64,000 nt of DNA from Pseudoclavibacter endophyticus (GTDB lineage Bacteria > Actinomycetota > Actinomycetes > Actinomycetales > Microbacteriaceae), in contig NZ_WBJY01000002.1 of assembly GCF_008831085.1 (NCBI RefSeq), forward strand, positions 488,205-552,204, read 5' to 3'. The notes under the pieces were generated by a model, which saw only the letters and a list, made by a program, of their open reading frames with translations, was not told the DNA's origin and ran no database searches. Both the position numbers and the translations under genes were made by a program. Positions within the stretch are counted from its first letter, which is position 1, and the number at the start of each line of letters is the position of its first letter. Positions 16,699 to 25,381 of the stretch are shown here, in pieces.

Positions 16699-17742
16699 AT
16701 GCTGCAACGTGCAACGGTTGCCGTACCCGACGAGGTGCGCGCGTCGCGACAGCGACGATTCGCGGCACCTGCGGCGCGGCTCGCGGAGACGCGCACGCCG
16801 GTCGCGGCGAGGCCGCCCGGTCCGCGCGGTGTGCCGTCGGCCGAGTTTCGCGACTTCTGCCGGGCGCTCGCCGACGCGGGCGTCACGATCGATGTCGAGG
16901 CGCCGAGGCCGGACCTGTTCCGGGGCGCTGTCGGCTCGTGGCCGCTCGGCGACATGCACCTCCTCAGGGTCGACGGTGGTGCACACGCCGTGCATCGAAC
17001 GACCACCCTCATCGACTGCGACCCGACCGACTGCGTCGAGTTCGTGGCGGTCGAGCGCGGCCGCGTGCTGCTCGTCCAGGACGGCCGGAGCGTCGCGCTC
17101 GAAGACGGCGACATGACGCTCTACGACAGCGACCGCCCGTACTCGATCGCGTGCGACGAGGGCGTGCGCCTGGCGGTCATCATCGTGCCGCGCGCGGCGC
17201 TCGCGGTGCCGCCGAACGTGCTCCGTCGCGCGTTCATCCGCCGGTGGCGCGGGGAGACGGGGCCCGGCGCGGTGGTCGGGCCCTACCTCGCGAATCTCGC
17301 CGGGCAGGCCGCCGGGCTGCGCGAGGTCGTTGCGCAGCGGTTCGCCCGAACGGCCGCCGGTCTCGTGTCGACGCTGATCGAAGAGACGTGCGCCGACGAG
17401 CACGAGGGAGCGCACTCCGCGTTGCTGCAACGTATCGTCGACTACATCGATCGCAACCTCGCCGACCACGAGCTCTCACCCGGCAGAATCGCCGCCGCGC
17501 ACTTCATCTCGGTGCGGCACCTGCACGCGCTGTTCAGCGCCCACGGCATGACCGTTTCGAGCTGCATCCGCAACCGCCGTCTTGAGCGCAGTTATGAGCA
17601 ACTGCTCCTGCCCGCCGCGCTCGGCGGAAGCATGGTCGAGATCGCCGAGGCGAACGGGTTCTCGTGCGCATCGCACTTCAGTCGAGTGTTCCGCGCCCGC
17701 TTCGGCGTGCCGCCGTCGGCGATTCGGCGGCGCGCGTCATGA
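16699..17742 (+). CDS. AraC-family regulator with FeaR-type sensor domain (1)
   Basis: The 347-residue protein has an AraC_binding_2-type N-terminal domain (about 50-200; VGSWPLGDMHLLRVDGGAHAV.RT, LEDGDMTLYDSDRPY) and a C-terminal double helix-turn-helix (about 245-340; AAAHFISVRHLHALF, EIAEANGFSCASHFSRVFRARFG). FeaR, which activates phenylethylamine oxidation genes, has this architecture. GAGGAGGAG precedes the ATG. Its C-terminal half is clearly paralogous to the AraC protein encoded at 28059-29039. The stop overlaps the next ATG as ATGA. Confidence 0.85.
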   Translation: MLQRATVAVPDEVRASRQRRFAAPAARLAETRTPVAARPPGPRGVPSAEFRDFCRALADAGVTIDVEAPRPDLFRGAVGSWPLGDMHLLRVDGGAHAVHRTTTLIDCDPTDCVEFVAVERGRVLLVQDGRSVALEDGDMTLYDSDRPYSIACDEGVRLAVIIVPRAALAVPPNVLRRAFIRRWRGETGPGAVVGPYLANLAGQAAGLREVVAQRFARTAAGLVSTLIEETCADEHEGAHSALLQRIVDYIDRNLADHELSPGRIAAAHFISVRHLHALFSAHGMTVSSCIRNRRLERSYEQLLLPAALGGSMVEIAEANGFSCASHFSRVFRARFGVPPSAIRRRAS

Positions 17743-18308
17743 CGCTCAGGGAGCGTGCAACCGCCCAGGGCGGCCACGCGCCGTTGAGATCGTCCGGGCC
17801 GCCGCACGGTGTCGCGCCGTCTCTCCCGGCCGCGTCCGGTGCCCCGCTGTCACCGAGCCGCCGGCGCGCCGCGCGCGGCATCGGTCTCGCCGCTGCGGCC
17901 GTGCTGGGCCTGCACCTGTGGGCGGCCTTCGACGCCGGTCTCGGTGGCGCCATGGGGCTGAGCATGCTCGCGCTCGCGGCGATCTGCGTGCCCTGCGTGA
18001 TCTCGGTGCTCGGCCGGCCATCCGATTCGGTGCTCCGCATGCTCGTGGTGACGAGCGCCATCGTCGCGAGCGCCCACCTGCTGCTCTGCATCGCCGATGG
18101 CCACGGAAGCCATCTCCACGGTGCCGCCCCGGCAGGCGCGGGCCTCGTTGACGGCACGGCGGCGGACGCCGGCGGCGCCGACACCGCCGGCCTCCTGGTC
18201 ATGTTCGCGCTCGCGGCGCTCGACTACGGGGTCGGTCTGGCCGCTGCCGCACTGCTGCGGCGCCGGTCCGGTCATCAGACCGGCGTGGAGATGGCCTCGA
18301 GCAGCTGA
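17739..18308 (+). CDS. Hypothetical four-TM membrane protein, translationally coupled to AraC regulator
   Basis: The 189-residue protein starts inside the AraC stop codon (ATGA). After a basic, proline-rich N-terminus of about 45 residues come hydrophobic segments near 48-66, 70-88, 98-116 and 145-165, with a His/Gly-rich loop (DGHGSHLHG) between the third and fourth. No family is recognised. The coupling suggests a shared function with the regulator, perhaps signal entry or metal handling, but nothing proves it. Its 3' end overlaps the converging TetR gene by 34 bases. Confidence 0.6.
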   Translation: MTLRERATAQGGHAPLRSSGPPHGVAPSLPAASGAPLSPSRRRAARGIGLAAAAVLGLHLWAAFDAGLGGAMGLSMLALAAICVPCVISVLGRPSDSVLRMLVVTSAIVASAHLLLCIADGHGSHLHGAAPAGAGLVDGTAADAGGADTAGLLVMFALAALDYGVGLAAAALLRRRSGHQTGVEMASSS

Positions 18309-18961
18309 CGGAAGGCCCTCGTGTGACCGTCGGTGCTGCCCGGCGATCGGGTGGCGTCGATGCCCGTCTCGCGGATTGCGCCGACCAGGAGGGCGGCGAG
18401 GCCCGGGATATCGAGGCCGGTCACGATCCGGCCCTCGTTCTCCGCCCGCGTGAGGATCTCGACGAAGGCTTCGAGCGAGCGCTGCGAGCCGCTGCCGCGG
18501 CGACGCCCGAGCGAGAACAGGTGCGGCCCGTCGATGTTGTAGAAGACGCTGAGCGAGCGTCGCTTCGCGAGGCGCAGCATCGAGCGCTGGTAGGCGCACA
18601 CCCGATCGATCCAGTCGTCGTGCATGGCCGCGTCGCGCTCGGCGTTGGCGATGATCTCGCGCCCGATCGCCCGGTAGGTCGCCTCGATCAGCTCGGTGCG
18701 CCCGCCAGGGAAGTGGGCGTAGAGCGTCGCACGCGATGTGCCCGCGCGTCGCGTGATGCGCTCGATTGTGGCGCCATCGAGACCGTGGTGCTCGATGACC
18801 TCGGTCGTCGCGCGCACGAGGTCGGCGCGAGCGCGTCGACGCTGTCGCTCGCGAAGCGTCAGCTCGCTGTCCGGGGAGTACTGGGGCGTCTCGCCACCCT
18901 CGGCCCCGTCTGCCGACGCGCCGTCTGGCGGATCGGCAGCGGAATGCTCGTTCGGGTCCAT
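18275..18961 (-). CDS. TetR-family regulator of the kinase-aminotransferase locus
   Basis: The 228-residue protein has an acidic disordered start (1-38) and a TetR helix-turn-helix at about 45-95 (LVRATTEVIEHHGLDGATIERITRRAGTSRATLYAHF). The C-terminal domain is helical. It begins 22 bases after the stop of the kinase-aminotransferase fusion and is read on the same strand, so both are probably one transcript. The palindrome at 21463-21479, in the divergent promoter, is its likely operator. Confidence 0.8.
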   Translation of the reverse strand: MDPNEHSAADPPDGASADGAEGGETPQYSPDSELTLRERQRRRARADLVRATTEVIEHHGLDGATIERITRRAGTSRATLYAHFPGGRTELIEATYRAIGREIIANAERDAAMHDDWIDRVCAYQRSMLRLAKRRSLSVFYNIDGPHLFSLGRRRGSGSQRSLEAFVEILTRAENEGRIVTGLDIPGLAALLVGAIRETGIDATRSPGSTDGHTRAFRQLLEAISTPV

Positions 18962-18983
18962 GGGGATGCCGAGTCGAGAGTTC

Positions 18984-21308
18984 TCAGCGGCCGCCGGCTG
19001 CTGCCGACGTCGTGAGTGCGCGATCGAGCGCGTCGATGACCGTGTCGAGCTCCGGGCGTTCGATGACGAGCGGCGGCCTGATCTTGAGCACGCTATCGAA
19101 CGGCCCGATCTTGCTGATGAGGATGCGTTCGCGCACGAGCGACTCGACGACCTCCTTGGCGAGGGCGCCGTCTGGTCGCCCCTCGGCGTCGACCAGCGAC
19201 AGCCCGAAGAACAGGCCGCGGCCCTTCGACGCGAGCACGCGGTCGTGGCGCGATGCGAGGTCGCCGAGGCGGTCGCCCACGTAGCGGCCGAGGTCGCCCG
19301 CCTTCCCGACGAGACCGCGCTCCTCCACCTCGAGCAGCGTGCTGTGCCCGGCCGCCGCAGCGGCGGGCGTGCCCGCGAACGTGTTGAAGTACATGTTCGA
19401 CGGGCTGAACGACTCGAGCAGCTCGGCGGTCGTGACGACGCCGCCGATGGGGAAGCCGTTGCCGAGCGGCTTGCCGAGGGTCGCGAAGTCCGGGGTGATG
19501 CCGACTGCGTCGTGGCCCCACCAGTCGTCGCCGAGCCGGCCGAGCCCCGCCTGCACCTCATCGGCGATGATGAGGCCGCCGGCGGCGCGCACGCGAGCGA
19601 CGAGCCCCTCGAGGTATCCCTCGGGGAGGCGGGGGAGCCCCTCCGTGGAGAACGACGAGTCGATCAGCAGCGCGCAGACGCCGTGGCCGGCGGCCTGCAG
19701 CTCGGCGATCGCGGTGTCGGCCCCGGCAAGCGCCTCAGCGAGCAGCGTCTCGTCGTCGCCCGCCGTGGGCGTGTCGAGGTCGGGCACGTGGAGCGTGCGG
19801 ACGTGCTCGCCGAACGGCTCCGACACCTCGAGCCCTGTCGTGAGCTGCGCGAGCGAGATCGTGTTGCCGTGGTAGCTGAAATCGGTGACGAGGATGCCCG
19901 TGGCACCGGTCCGGTGGCGGGCGATGCGCAGAGCGAGCTCGTTCGACTCCGAGCCGCTGTTGGTGAAGTAGACGCGGTCGAGGGTCTCGCCGAACGTGCC
20001 GAGCAGGGCCTCGGCGTAGTCGACGATGGGCTCGCTCAGGTACCGCGTGTGCACGTTGAGCTTGTGCAGTTGGGCCGAGATGGCGTCGGCGACCCGCGGG
20101 TTGGCGTGGCCGACGCTCGGTACGTTGTTGTAGGCGTCGAGGTAGCGTTCGCCGTGCACGTCGGTGAGCCAGACGCCGTCGCCCGAGACGAAGTGCAGTG
20201 GGCGGTTGTAGAAGAGCGGCGAGTAGGGGCCGATGGTCGCGCCGCGCCGCTCGAGCAGCGCAGCGTCCGCATCCGGCGCCGCGGCGTCCGCACCGCTCCG
20301 ATCAAGATAGCTGCGGGCGAGCTCGACGACCACGGGAAGCACCTCGGCCTCGAGGAACTCGCTGGTCTCGTCGCCCGGGCGGTCGGCTGCCCAGCCAAGG
20401 TAGGTCGTCGCCCTCGCGAGGATGAGCGTGTCGAGCGCGTCGAGCGCGCGCGTCGGCGTCTCGACCTGCGCGGTGTAGCCCTCGAGCAACGCCTTCCGGA
20501 AGGCGGGGTACTCGGGGTGGCGGACGTACCAGAACAGCATGGTGGCGAGGTCGAACAGCCAGTACCCTTCGCCGAAGTCGTCGAAGTCGATGAGCGTGAT
20601 CTCGTCGCCGTCGACGAGCACGTTCTCCGGTGTCGTGTCGGCGTGAATGACGCCGTACACGTCGTCGTCGCGGCCCAGCGCGGCGAGTTCGCGGCGAATC
20701 CCCGAGATCGCCTCAGCCAGCACCTGGCGATCGTCGGCCCGGGTCGCCAGCCGCGTCGCGTCGCCCCAGACGGGGGTCGCGCCGGCGAGGCCGTCTTCGT
20801 GCCACGCGTCGCGCTCGAACCCGGGGATGCGGCCTATCTGCCGCGACGCGGCGTGCATGCCGCCCACGATCTCACCGAGCGCGTGGAATCGCTCCGGGGA
20901 GGGGCCGGGCTCGCCGTGCCACGCGGCGAGTGTGTCGCCGAACGGCTCGGCGCCGGCGACCCAGTGCTGCACATCGATGAGGTGCCGTGTGCCGTCGGCG
21001 TCGGCGACGGTCCCGTCACCGCCCGCGACGGGCTCGACGAACTGCGACACCGGCACGCCGGCGGCGCGCAGGGCCACGGCGTGCCGGACCTCGCAGCTCA
21101 TCTGGGCGAGGGAGCGGTGGCCGTGGCGATGCACGCGAAGTGCGTAGGGGCGATCGCCGTCGTCGACGCGGAAGACCACGTTCTCGCGCTGCTTGATGAA
21201 CGTCAGCCGGGCATCCGGTGCGATGCCGAAGAGCGGCAGTGCGCGGCGGGCGAGCTCCGTGGCGGCGTCGAGATCGCGGACGGCGCCGGGGCTGGGCTGG
21301 TCGTTCAT
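18984..21308 (-). CDS. APH-type kinase / class-III aminotransferase fusion (putative amino-alcohol kinase - phospho-lyase)
   Basis: The 774-residue protein joins an aminoglycoside-phosphotransferase/choline-kinase fold (about 15-335) to a class-III PLP aminotransferase (about 345-770). Kinase residues are His222-x-Asp224, Asn229 and Asp241-Phe-Asp243. The PLP domain has TNSGSESNE (449-457), IADEVQ (581-586) and Lys613 in GKPLGNG. Relatives of the PLP half act as phospho-lyases on O-phosphoethanolamine or phosphohydroxylysine. One polypeptide could thus phosphorylate an amino alcohol and eliminate phosphate to yield an aldehyde; this is inference. It lies beside an SDR (divergent) and a TetR (downstream). 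Confidence 0.85.
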   Translation of the reverse strand: MNDQPSPGAVRDLDAATELARRALPLFGIAPDARLTFIKQRENVVFRVDDGDRPYALRVHRHGHRSLAQMSCEVRHAVALRAAGVPVSQFVEPVAGGDGTVADADGTRHLIDVQHWVAGAEPFGDTLAAWHGEPGPSPERFHALGEIVGGMHAASRQIGRIPGFERDAWHEDGLAGATPVWGDATRLATRADDRQVLAEAISGIRRELAALGRDDDVYGVIHADTTPENVLVDGDEITLIDFDDFGEGYWLFDLATMLFWYVRHPEYPAFRKALLEGYTAQVETPTRALDALDTLILARATTYLGWAADRPGDETSEFLEAEVLPVVVELARSYLDRSGADAAAPDADAALLERRGATIGPYSPLFYNRPLHFVSGDGVWLTDVHGERYLDAYNNVPSVGHANPRVADAISAQLHKLNVHTRYLSEPIVDYAEALLGTFGETLDRVYFTNSGSESNELALRIARHRTGATGILVTDFSYHGNTISLAQLTTGLEVSEPFGEHVRTLHVPDLDTPTAGDDETLLAEALAGADTAIAELQAAGHGVCALLIDSSFSTEGLPRLPEGYLEGLVARVRAAGGLIIADEVQAGLGRLGDDWWGHDAVGITPDFATLGKPLGNGFPIGGVVTTAELLESFSPSNMYFNTFAGTPAAAAAGHSTLLEVEERGLVGKAGDLGRYVGDRLGDLASRHDRVLASKGRGLFFGLSLVDAEGRPDGALAKEVVESLVRERILISKIGPFDSVLKIRPPLVIERPELDTVIDALDRALTTSAAAGGR

Positions 21309-21462
21309 GGTGCTCCTTCGCGTGCTTGGAGGGCGGGCGCCGCTGCGCTCCGCGTGCCAGAGGACGCCGGCTGGCAGCGCTGGCGCCGTGTCTCGCCAGG
21401 CTAATCAGCATGACGCTGGCTTCAGGAAGGGTGGACAAAAAAGCATACCGCCGAAACGAAAA

Positions 21463-21479
21463 CCAGAACCGCGTTCTGG
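21463..21479. promoter_or_regulatory. 17-bp palindrome, likely TetR operator
   Basis: CCAGAAC-CGC-GTTCTGG is a perfect 7+3+7 inverted repeat in the 273-bp region between the divergent kinase-aminotransferase gene and the SDR gene. Its form (AGAAC...GTTCT) is that of TetR-family sites, and a TetR gene is the second gene of the leftward unit. Confidence 0.7.
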
Positions 21480-21581
21480 ATACAAGAAAGACGTGGAGGG
21501 TTTCCGATACCGGCGTTACGTTCGCTTCACCGGTCGACAGCGATGCCGCGCCGGTGTCCCCAAGCATCCGCTGGAGAAGCC

Positions 21582-22370
21582 ATGTCCACTGTTGTACAGC
21601 CCCCCTCCCCGAGCTCGTCCGGGCCGTGGCCGGAGCGCGTCGTCGTGACCGGCGGGTCGTCGGGAATCGGCCTCGGCGTCGCTCGCGCGTTCGTCGAGGT
21701 CGGATCGACCGTCGGCCTCATCGGCCGCGACCGGGCGCGCCTCGAACGGGCGGCGGCCACGCTCGACGCCGGGGCCGCGGTCGTCACGGCGGCCGCGGAC
21801 GTGCGCGACGAGCACGAGATCGGCTCGGCCGTCGACTCCCTCGCCGAGCAGCTCGGCGGCATCGACGCCCTCGTCGCGGCTGCCGGCGTCGACGGGGAGA
21901 TGGGCGCACCCGCCGCCGAGGTGACGGCCGAGAGCTTTCGGGGGGTGCTCGACATCAACGTCGTCGGAGCATTCCTCGCAGTGCAGCGAGCGCTGCCGCA
22001 CCTGCGGCGGTCGCCCGGCGCGAGCGTCACGTTCATCGGATCGGACTCCGGGTTCGTCGCGGCCCCCGGCATGCTCGCGTACAACGCGTCCAAGGGCGCG
22101 CTCGCGCAGCTCACCCGAGCGCTCGCGGTCGAACTGTTCGACGACTTCGGCATCCGCGTGAACAGCGTCTGCCCCTCCATCACGGACACGCCCCTCGCTC
22201 GCGCCGGGCTCGGCGTCGACTCGTTCGACGACGTTCCCTACCCCGTACAGACGGTCGATGACGTGGCATGGGCGGTGTTGTCGGTGGCGTCGCGCCGGGC
22301 GCGCGCCATCAACGGCGTGAACTTGCTCAGCGACTTCGGCTACACCGGCCGCTCCTCCTTCCCCGCCTGA
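21582..22370 (+). CDS. SDR-family oxidoreductase
   Basis: The 262-residue protein is a classical short-chain dehydrogenase: TGGSSGIG (about 24-31), an AAAG variant of the NNAG motif, a catalytic Ser in FIGSDSG and YNASK (about 167-171). GGAG lies 6 bases before the ATG at 21582, which is preferred over the upstream ATG at 21543. It is divergent from the kinase-aminotransferase gene with a shared operator candidate. It could reduce or oxidise an aldehyde or alcohol made by that fusion. The substrate is not known. Confidence 0.8.
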   Translation: MSTVVQPPSPSSSGPWPERVVVTGGSSGIGLGVARAFVEVGSTVGLIGRDRARLERAAATLDAGAAVVTAAADVRDEHEIGSAVDSLAEQLGGIDALVAAAGVDGEMGAPAAEVTAESFRGVLDINVVGAFLAVQRALPHLRRSPGASVTFIGSDSGFVAAPGMLAYNASKGALAQLTRALAVELFDDFGIRVNSVCPSITDTPLARAGLGVDSFDDVPYPVQTVDDVAWAVLSVASRRARAINGVNLLSDFGYTGRSSFPA

Positions 22371-22425
22371 CCGGGCGGCCCGGCCCCCCCGCACTCAGCC
22401 GTTCGAAACCTGACGGACACGCGCC

Positions 22426-22435
22426 GAAACGTTTC
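22426..22435. promoter_or_regulatory. Short palindrome upstream of amidohydrolase-ABC operon
   Basis: GAAACGTTTC is a perfect 10-bp palindrome 113 bases before the amidohydrolase start, in the 178-bp gap after the SDR gene. LacI-type regulators bind comparable sites, but no such regulator is nearby. A nearby segment (22447-22467) resembles one at 27965. Confidence 0.35.
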
Positions 22436-22548
22436 CGACCTAACGCTCAAAATACGCTGGCGCACGCCACGAGGCGTGCCCGGCGACCCACAGGCCCCGC
22501 CCCGCCCGCCGCCCCGGGCATCAAACCGCCAAGTATCCGGAGGTACCC

Positions 22549-24201
22549 ATGCCAACCGCAGACCAGATCATCGTCAACGCCGTTGTGCACACCGTCGATG
22601 GCGACGTGCCGCACGCGACGGCGTTCGCGATCACGGACGGGCTCATCACGGCCGTCGGCAGCGACGAGGAGATCCGCGCCCTCGCCGGCGACGCCACCGA
22701 GGTGCGAGACCTCGGGGGCGCGGCGATCGTGCCGGGGCTCATCGACGTGCACAACCACCACCTCATGGCGGGCGAGGGCGACCTCTTCGAACTGCGGTTC
22801 CCGCCGACCGCGAGCTTCGACGAGGTCGTCGAGGCCGTGCGCGAGCGCGCCGAGGGACTCGGGCCCGGCGAATGGGTCATCGGCGAAGCCTTCGGCAGCA
22901 CGCTCATCGACGACTTCTCGACGCTCGAGGCGCGCCGGCGCATCGACGAGGCGGCCGGCGGACGACCCGTCGTGCTCACCGACGACAGCCACCACAACCG
23001 CTTCGCCAACACCGCCGCGCTCGAGCTTGCCGGCATCACGGCCGCGACGCCGGAGCCCGAGGGCGGGCGCATCGTCCGCGACCCGGAGACGGGCGCGCCG
23101 ACCGGCCTGCTCTACGAATCGGCCACACTCGCGGTCACGGCAGCCGTCGACGCGAGCATCAACCGCACCCCCGAGCGCTACCGGCAATCGAGCGCCCGCG
23201 CCATCGAGATCCTCCACTCCCACGGCATCACGGCGTTTCAGGATGCCGCAGCCACGGTCGAGATCATGGGCGCGCTTCGCGACCTCGACGATCGCGGCGA
23301 ACTGCACGCGTGGGTCGTGTCGTCGATGCTCTCGTCGGTGTTCCTGTTCGCGAACACGCCCGTCGGCGACGAGCTCATCGCGCAGCGCGAGAACTTCCGC
23401 ACGCACCACCACCGGCCCGACTTCGTGAAGGTCGCGCTCGACGGCGTGCCCCCCACCTACACTGGCGCGTTCATCGAGCCCTACCTCGAAGACGAGCAGC
23501 ACGGGGCGTGCCATTGCGGCACGACCACCATGCCGCCTGAGCAGCTCACCGACTGGCTGCTGCGCACCGCCGCCCAGGGGCTCGGCGCCAAGATTCACTG
23601 CACGGGAGACGCCGCGGCGCGCGTCGCGCTCGACGCCATCCAGAAGGTGCGCGAGGCGGGGCACACCGACGTGATCTACCAAATCGCCCACGGCCAGTTC
23701 CTGCACCCCGACGACCGGCCGCGACTCGCTGCGCTCGACGTCGTCGCCGACATCTCGCCCTTCCTCTGGTTCCCCGGCGTCATCCCCGACGCGATCGCCG
23801 CCGTCAGACCCGCCCCCGAGGCGATGCAGATGCAGCCGAACCGCGAGCTCGCCGACCTCGGCGTGCTCATCGCGGGCGGATCCGACTGGCCCGTCAGCGT
23901 CTCGCCGAACCCCTGGGAGGGCATCCAGGGCCTTGTCACGCGCGCCGACCCGCTCGGCCGCGCGCCCGGCACGCTCTGGCCGGAGCAGGCCGTCACGCTC
24001 GCGGAGGCGGTCGAGTTCTTCACCATCAATGGCGCCGTCGCCATGGGCATCGGCGAGCTCACGGGTTCGATCACCCCGGGCAAGTCGGCGGACTTCGTCG
24101 TCCTCAATCAGGATCCGTTCGCCGTCGACATCGAGCGCGTCATCGACACGCACGCGGTCGAGACCTACTTCGCCGGCACGCGGGTCTACTCGCGCGACTG
24201 A
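22549..24201 (+). CDS. Amidohydrolase family protein (YtcJ-like, amidohydrolase_3)
   Basis: The 550-residue protein begins with the typical beta-strand cap (IIVNAVVHTVDGD) and has VPGLIDVHNHH (about 61-71) as the first metal motif. IHCTGDAA (about 350), IAHGQF (about 377) and GGSDWPV (about 443) follow, ending with PGKSADFVVL. These are zinc/iron hydrolases of diverse amides and cyclic compounds. It begins an operon with a ribose-type ABC importer, so the imported compound is probably its substrate. The compound itself cannot be deduced. A ribosome site, CCGGAGG, lies close to the ATG. Confidence 0.83.
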   Translation: MPTADQIIVNAVVHTVDGDVPHATAFAITDGLITAVGSDEEIRALAGDATEVRDLGGAAIVPGLIDVHNHHLMAGEGDLFELRFPPTASFDEVVEAVRERAEGLGPGEWVIGEAFGSTLIDDFSTLEARRRIDEAAGGRPVVLTDDSHHNRFANTAALELAGITAATPEPEGGRIVRDPETGAPTGLLYESATLAVTAAVDASINRTPERYRQSSARAIEILHSHGITAFQDAAATVEIMGALRDLDDRGELHAWVVSSMLSSVFLFANTPVGDELIAQRENFRTHHHRPDFVKVALDGVPPTYTGAFIEPYLEDEQHGACHCGTTTMPPEQLTDWLLRTAAQGLGAKIHCTGDAAARVALDAIQKVREAGHTDVIYQIAHGQFLHPDDRPRLAALDVVADISPFLWFPGVIPDAIAAVRPAPEAMQMQPNRELADLGVLIAGGSDWPVSVSPNPWEGIQGLVTRADPLGRAPGTLWPEQAVTLAEAVEFFTINGAVAMGIGELTGSITPGKSADFVVLNQDPFAVDIERVIDTHAVETYFAGTRVYSRD

Positions 24202-24245
24202 ACGCGCACCCACCCCACCCCACCCCACGATTCGAAGGAACCCCC

Positions 24246-25247
24246 ATGCGAAGCAAACGTCTCACGACGATCGCCTCGGCGGTCGTCGTCGGCCTGGCGC
24301 TAGCCGGCTGCAGCACCACGGCCGCCGATGACGCCGCCGGCGGCGGCTCGACCACGGCCGAAGGCGATGGCACCGTCGACAAGATCCTGTTCGACTACCC
24401 CTTCACCTCGCTTCCCGTGTACGGCGCGATCGTCAACATCATCGAGCAGCGCGCCGCCGAGAAGGGCGTCGAGGTCGTGTTCACCAACGACGAGGGCGAC
24501 CTGCAGACGCAGGTGAGCCAGCTCAACTCGTACCTGACGAGCGACGTGGATGCCGTGGTCTCGTTCCCCGTCGACCCCGCGAGCCTCGAGGGCATCGCCC
24601 AGCAGTACCGCGATGCGGGCAAGTACTGGGTGACGTACGGCGGCGACATGGAGAACCAGGACGCGACGCTGCAGTTCAGCTTCTACCAGTCGGGCTACGA
24701 CCTTGGCGTGGACGCCGCGGAATGGGCAATCGAAAACGTCGGGCCCGACGCCGAGGTGATCCTGCTCACCGAGACCGAGCGCCAAATCGGCCAGGAGCGC
24801 ACGCAGGGCATGCTCGACGGCCTCGCCGAGGCGGGCCCCGACCTCAACATCGTCGCGCAGCAGCAGACCGTCACGCCCGATGAGGGGCTGTCGACGACGA
24901 CATCGCTGCTGGCGCAGTACCCGAATGCGAGCGTCGTGCTCGCGGCGGTCGGCGACGCCGCGCAGGGGGCCTACCAGGCGCTCGTCGCGGCGGGCCGGGC
25001 CGAGGACGACCCGCAGACGTACGTCGGCGGCCTGGACCCCAACCTGTTCCTGCTGCAGCAGATGGAGGCCGGCAACTTCTTCCGTGCCGCGACGTACTTC
25101 TCGCTCGAGGAGCTCGTCGCGAACGTCGTCGACGTGCCGCTGGCGCTCGCGGCCGGTGAGTCGGACCCGAGCGTCGACCTGCCGGTCACGCTCGTCACGG
25201 CCGACGACCCGAACCTGCCCGACTACATCGCCGAGCAGGGCGGCTAG
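24246..25247 (+). CDS. ABC transporter substrate-binding lipoprotein, ribose (type I periplasmic) class
   Basis: The 333-residue protein has a lipoprotein signal: a basic start, a hydrophobic stretch, and the lipobox LAGC at about 18-21, then a Gly/Ser/Thr/Asp-rich tether. The mature part has the type I fold of RbsB-like binding proteins (LPVYGAIVNIIEQ.A, DVDAVVSFPVD, TETERQIGQERTQGMLDGL). It would be anchored outside the membrane and deliver ligand to the permease at 26905. Low similarity to classical sugar binders and the co-transcribed amidohydrolase suggest a non-sugar ligand. Confidence 0.88.
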   Translation: MRSKRLTTIASAVVVGLALAGCSTTAADDAAGGGSTTAEGDGTVDKILFDYPFTSLPVYGAIVNIIEQRAAEKGVEVVFTNDEGDLQTQVSQLNSYLTSDVDAVVSFPVDPASLEGIAQQYRDAGKYWVTYGGDMENQDATLQFSFYQSGYDLGVDAAEWAIENVGPDAEVILLTETERQIGQERTQGMLDGLAEAGPDLNIVAQQQTVTPDEGLSTTTSLLAQYPNASVVLAAVGDAAQGAYQALVAAGRAEDDPQTYVGGLDPNLFLLQQMEAGNFFRAATYFSLEELVANVVDVPLALAAGESDPSVDLPVTLVTADDPNLPDYIAEQGG

Positions 25248-25292
25248 GGCCGCTCGGCCCGTCGCGGGCCCGCCACTCGCGACGTCTCCTTC

Positions 25293-25338
25293 GGCGGCTC
25301 CCTCGGGGAGCGGGTATCCCGTCCCCGAGTGAGCCGCC
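25293..25338 (+). terminator. Large intra-operon hairpin after the binding-protein gene
   Basis: GGCGGCTC (25293-25300) pairs with GAGCCGCC (25331-25338), and inside it CTCGGGGA pairs with TCCCCGAG and CGGG with CCCG, giving an almost continuous stem of about 20 bp. No T-run follows. It probably protects the upstream mRNA or attenuates, keeping binding protein above ATPase and permease levels. Confidence 0.65.
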
Positions 25339-25381
25339 GGGCCACGCATCCCTCCCCGCTGCAACCGACCCACGGAGCCTC

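Noticed and set aside
18996..21404. Large plus-strand reading frame over the kinase-aminotransferase gene
   Set aside because: Its translation is low-complexity Arg/Val/Glu sequence typical of antisense high-GC DNA, while the minus strand has full domain motifs.
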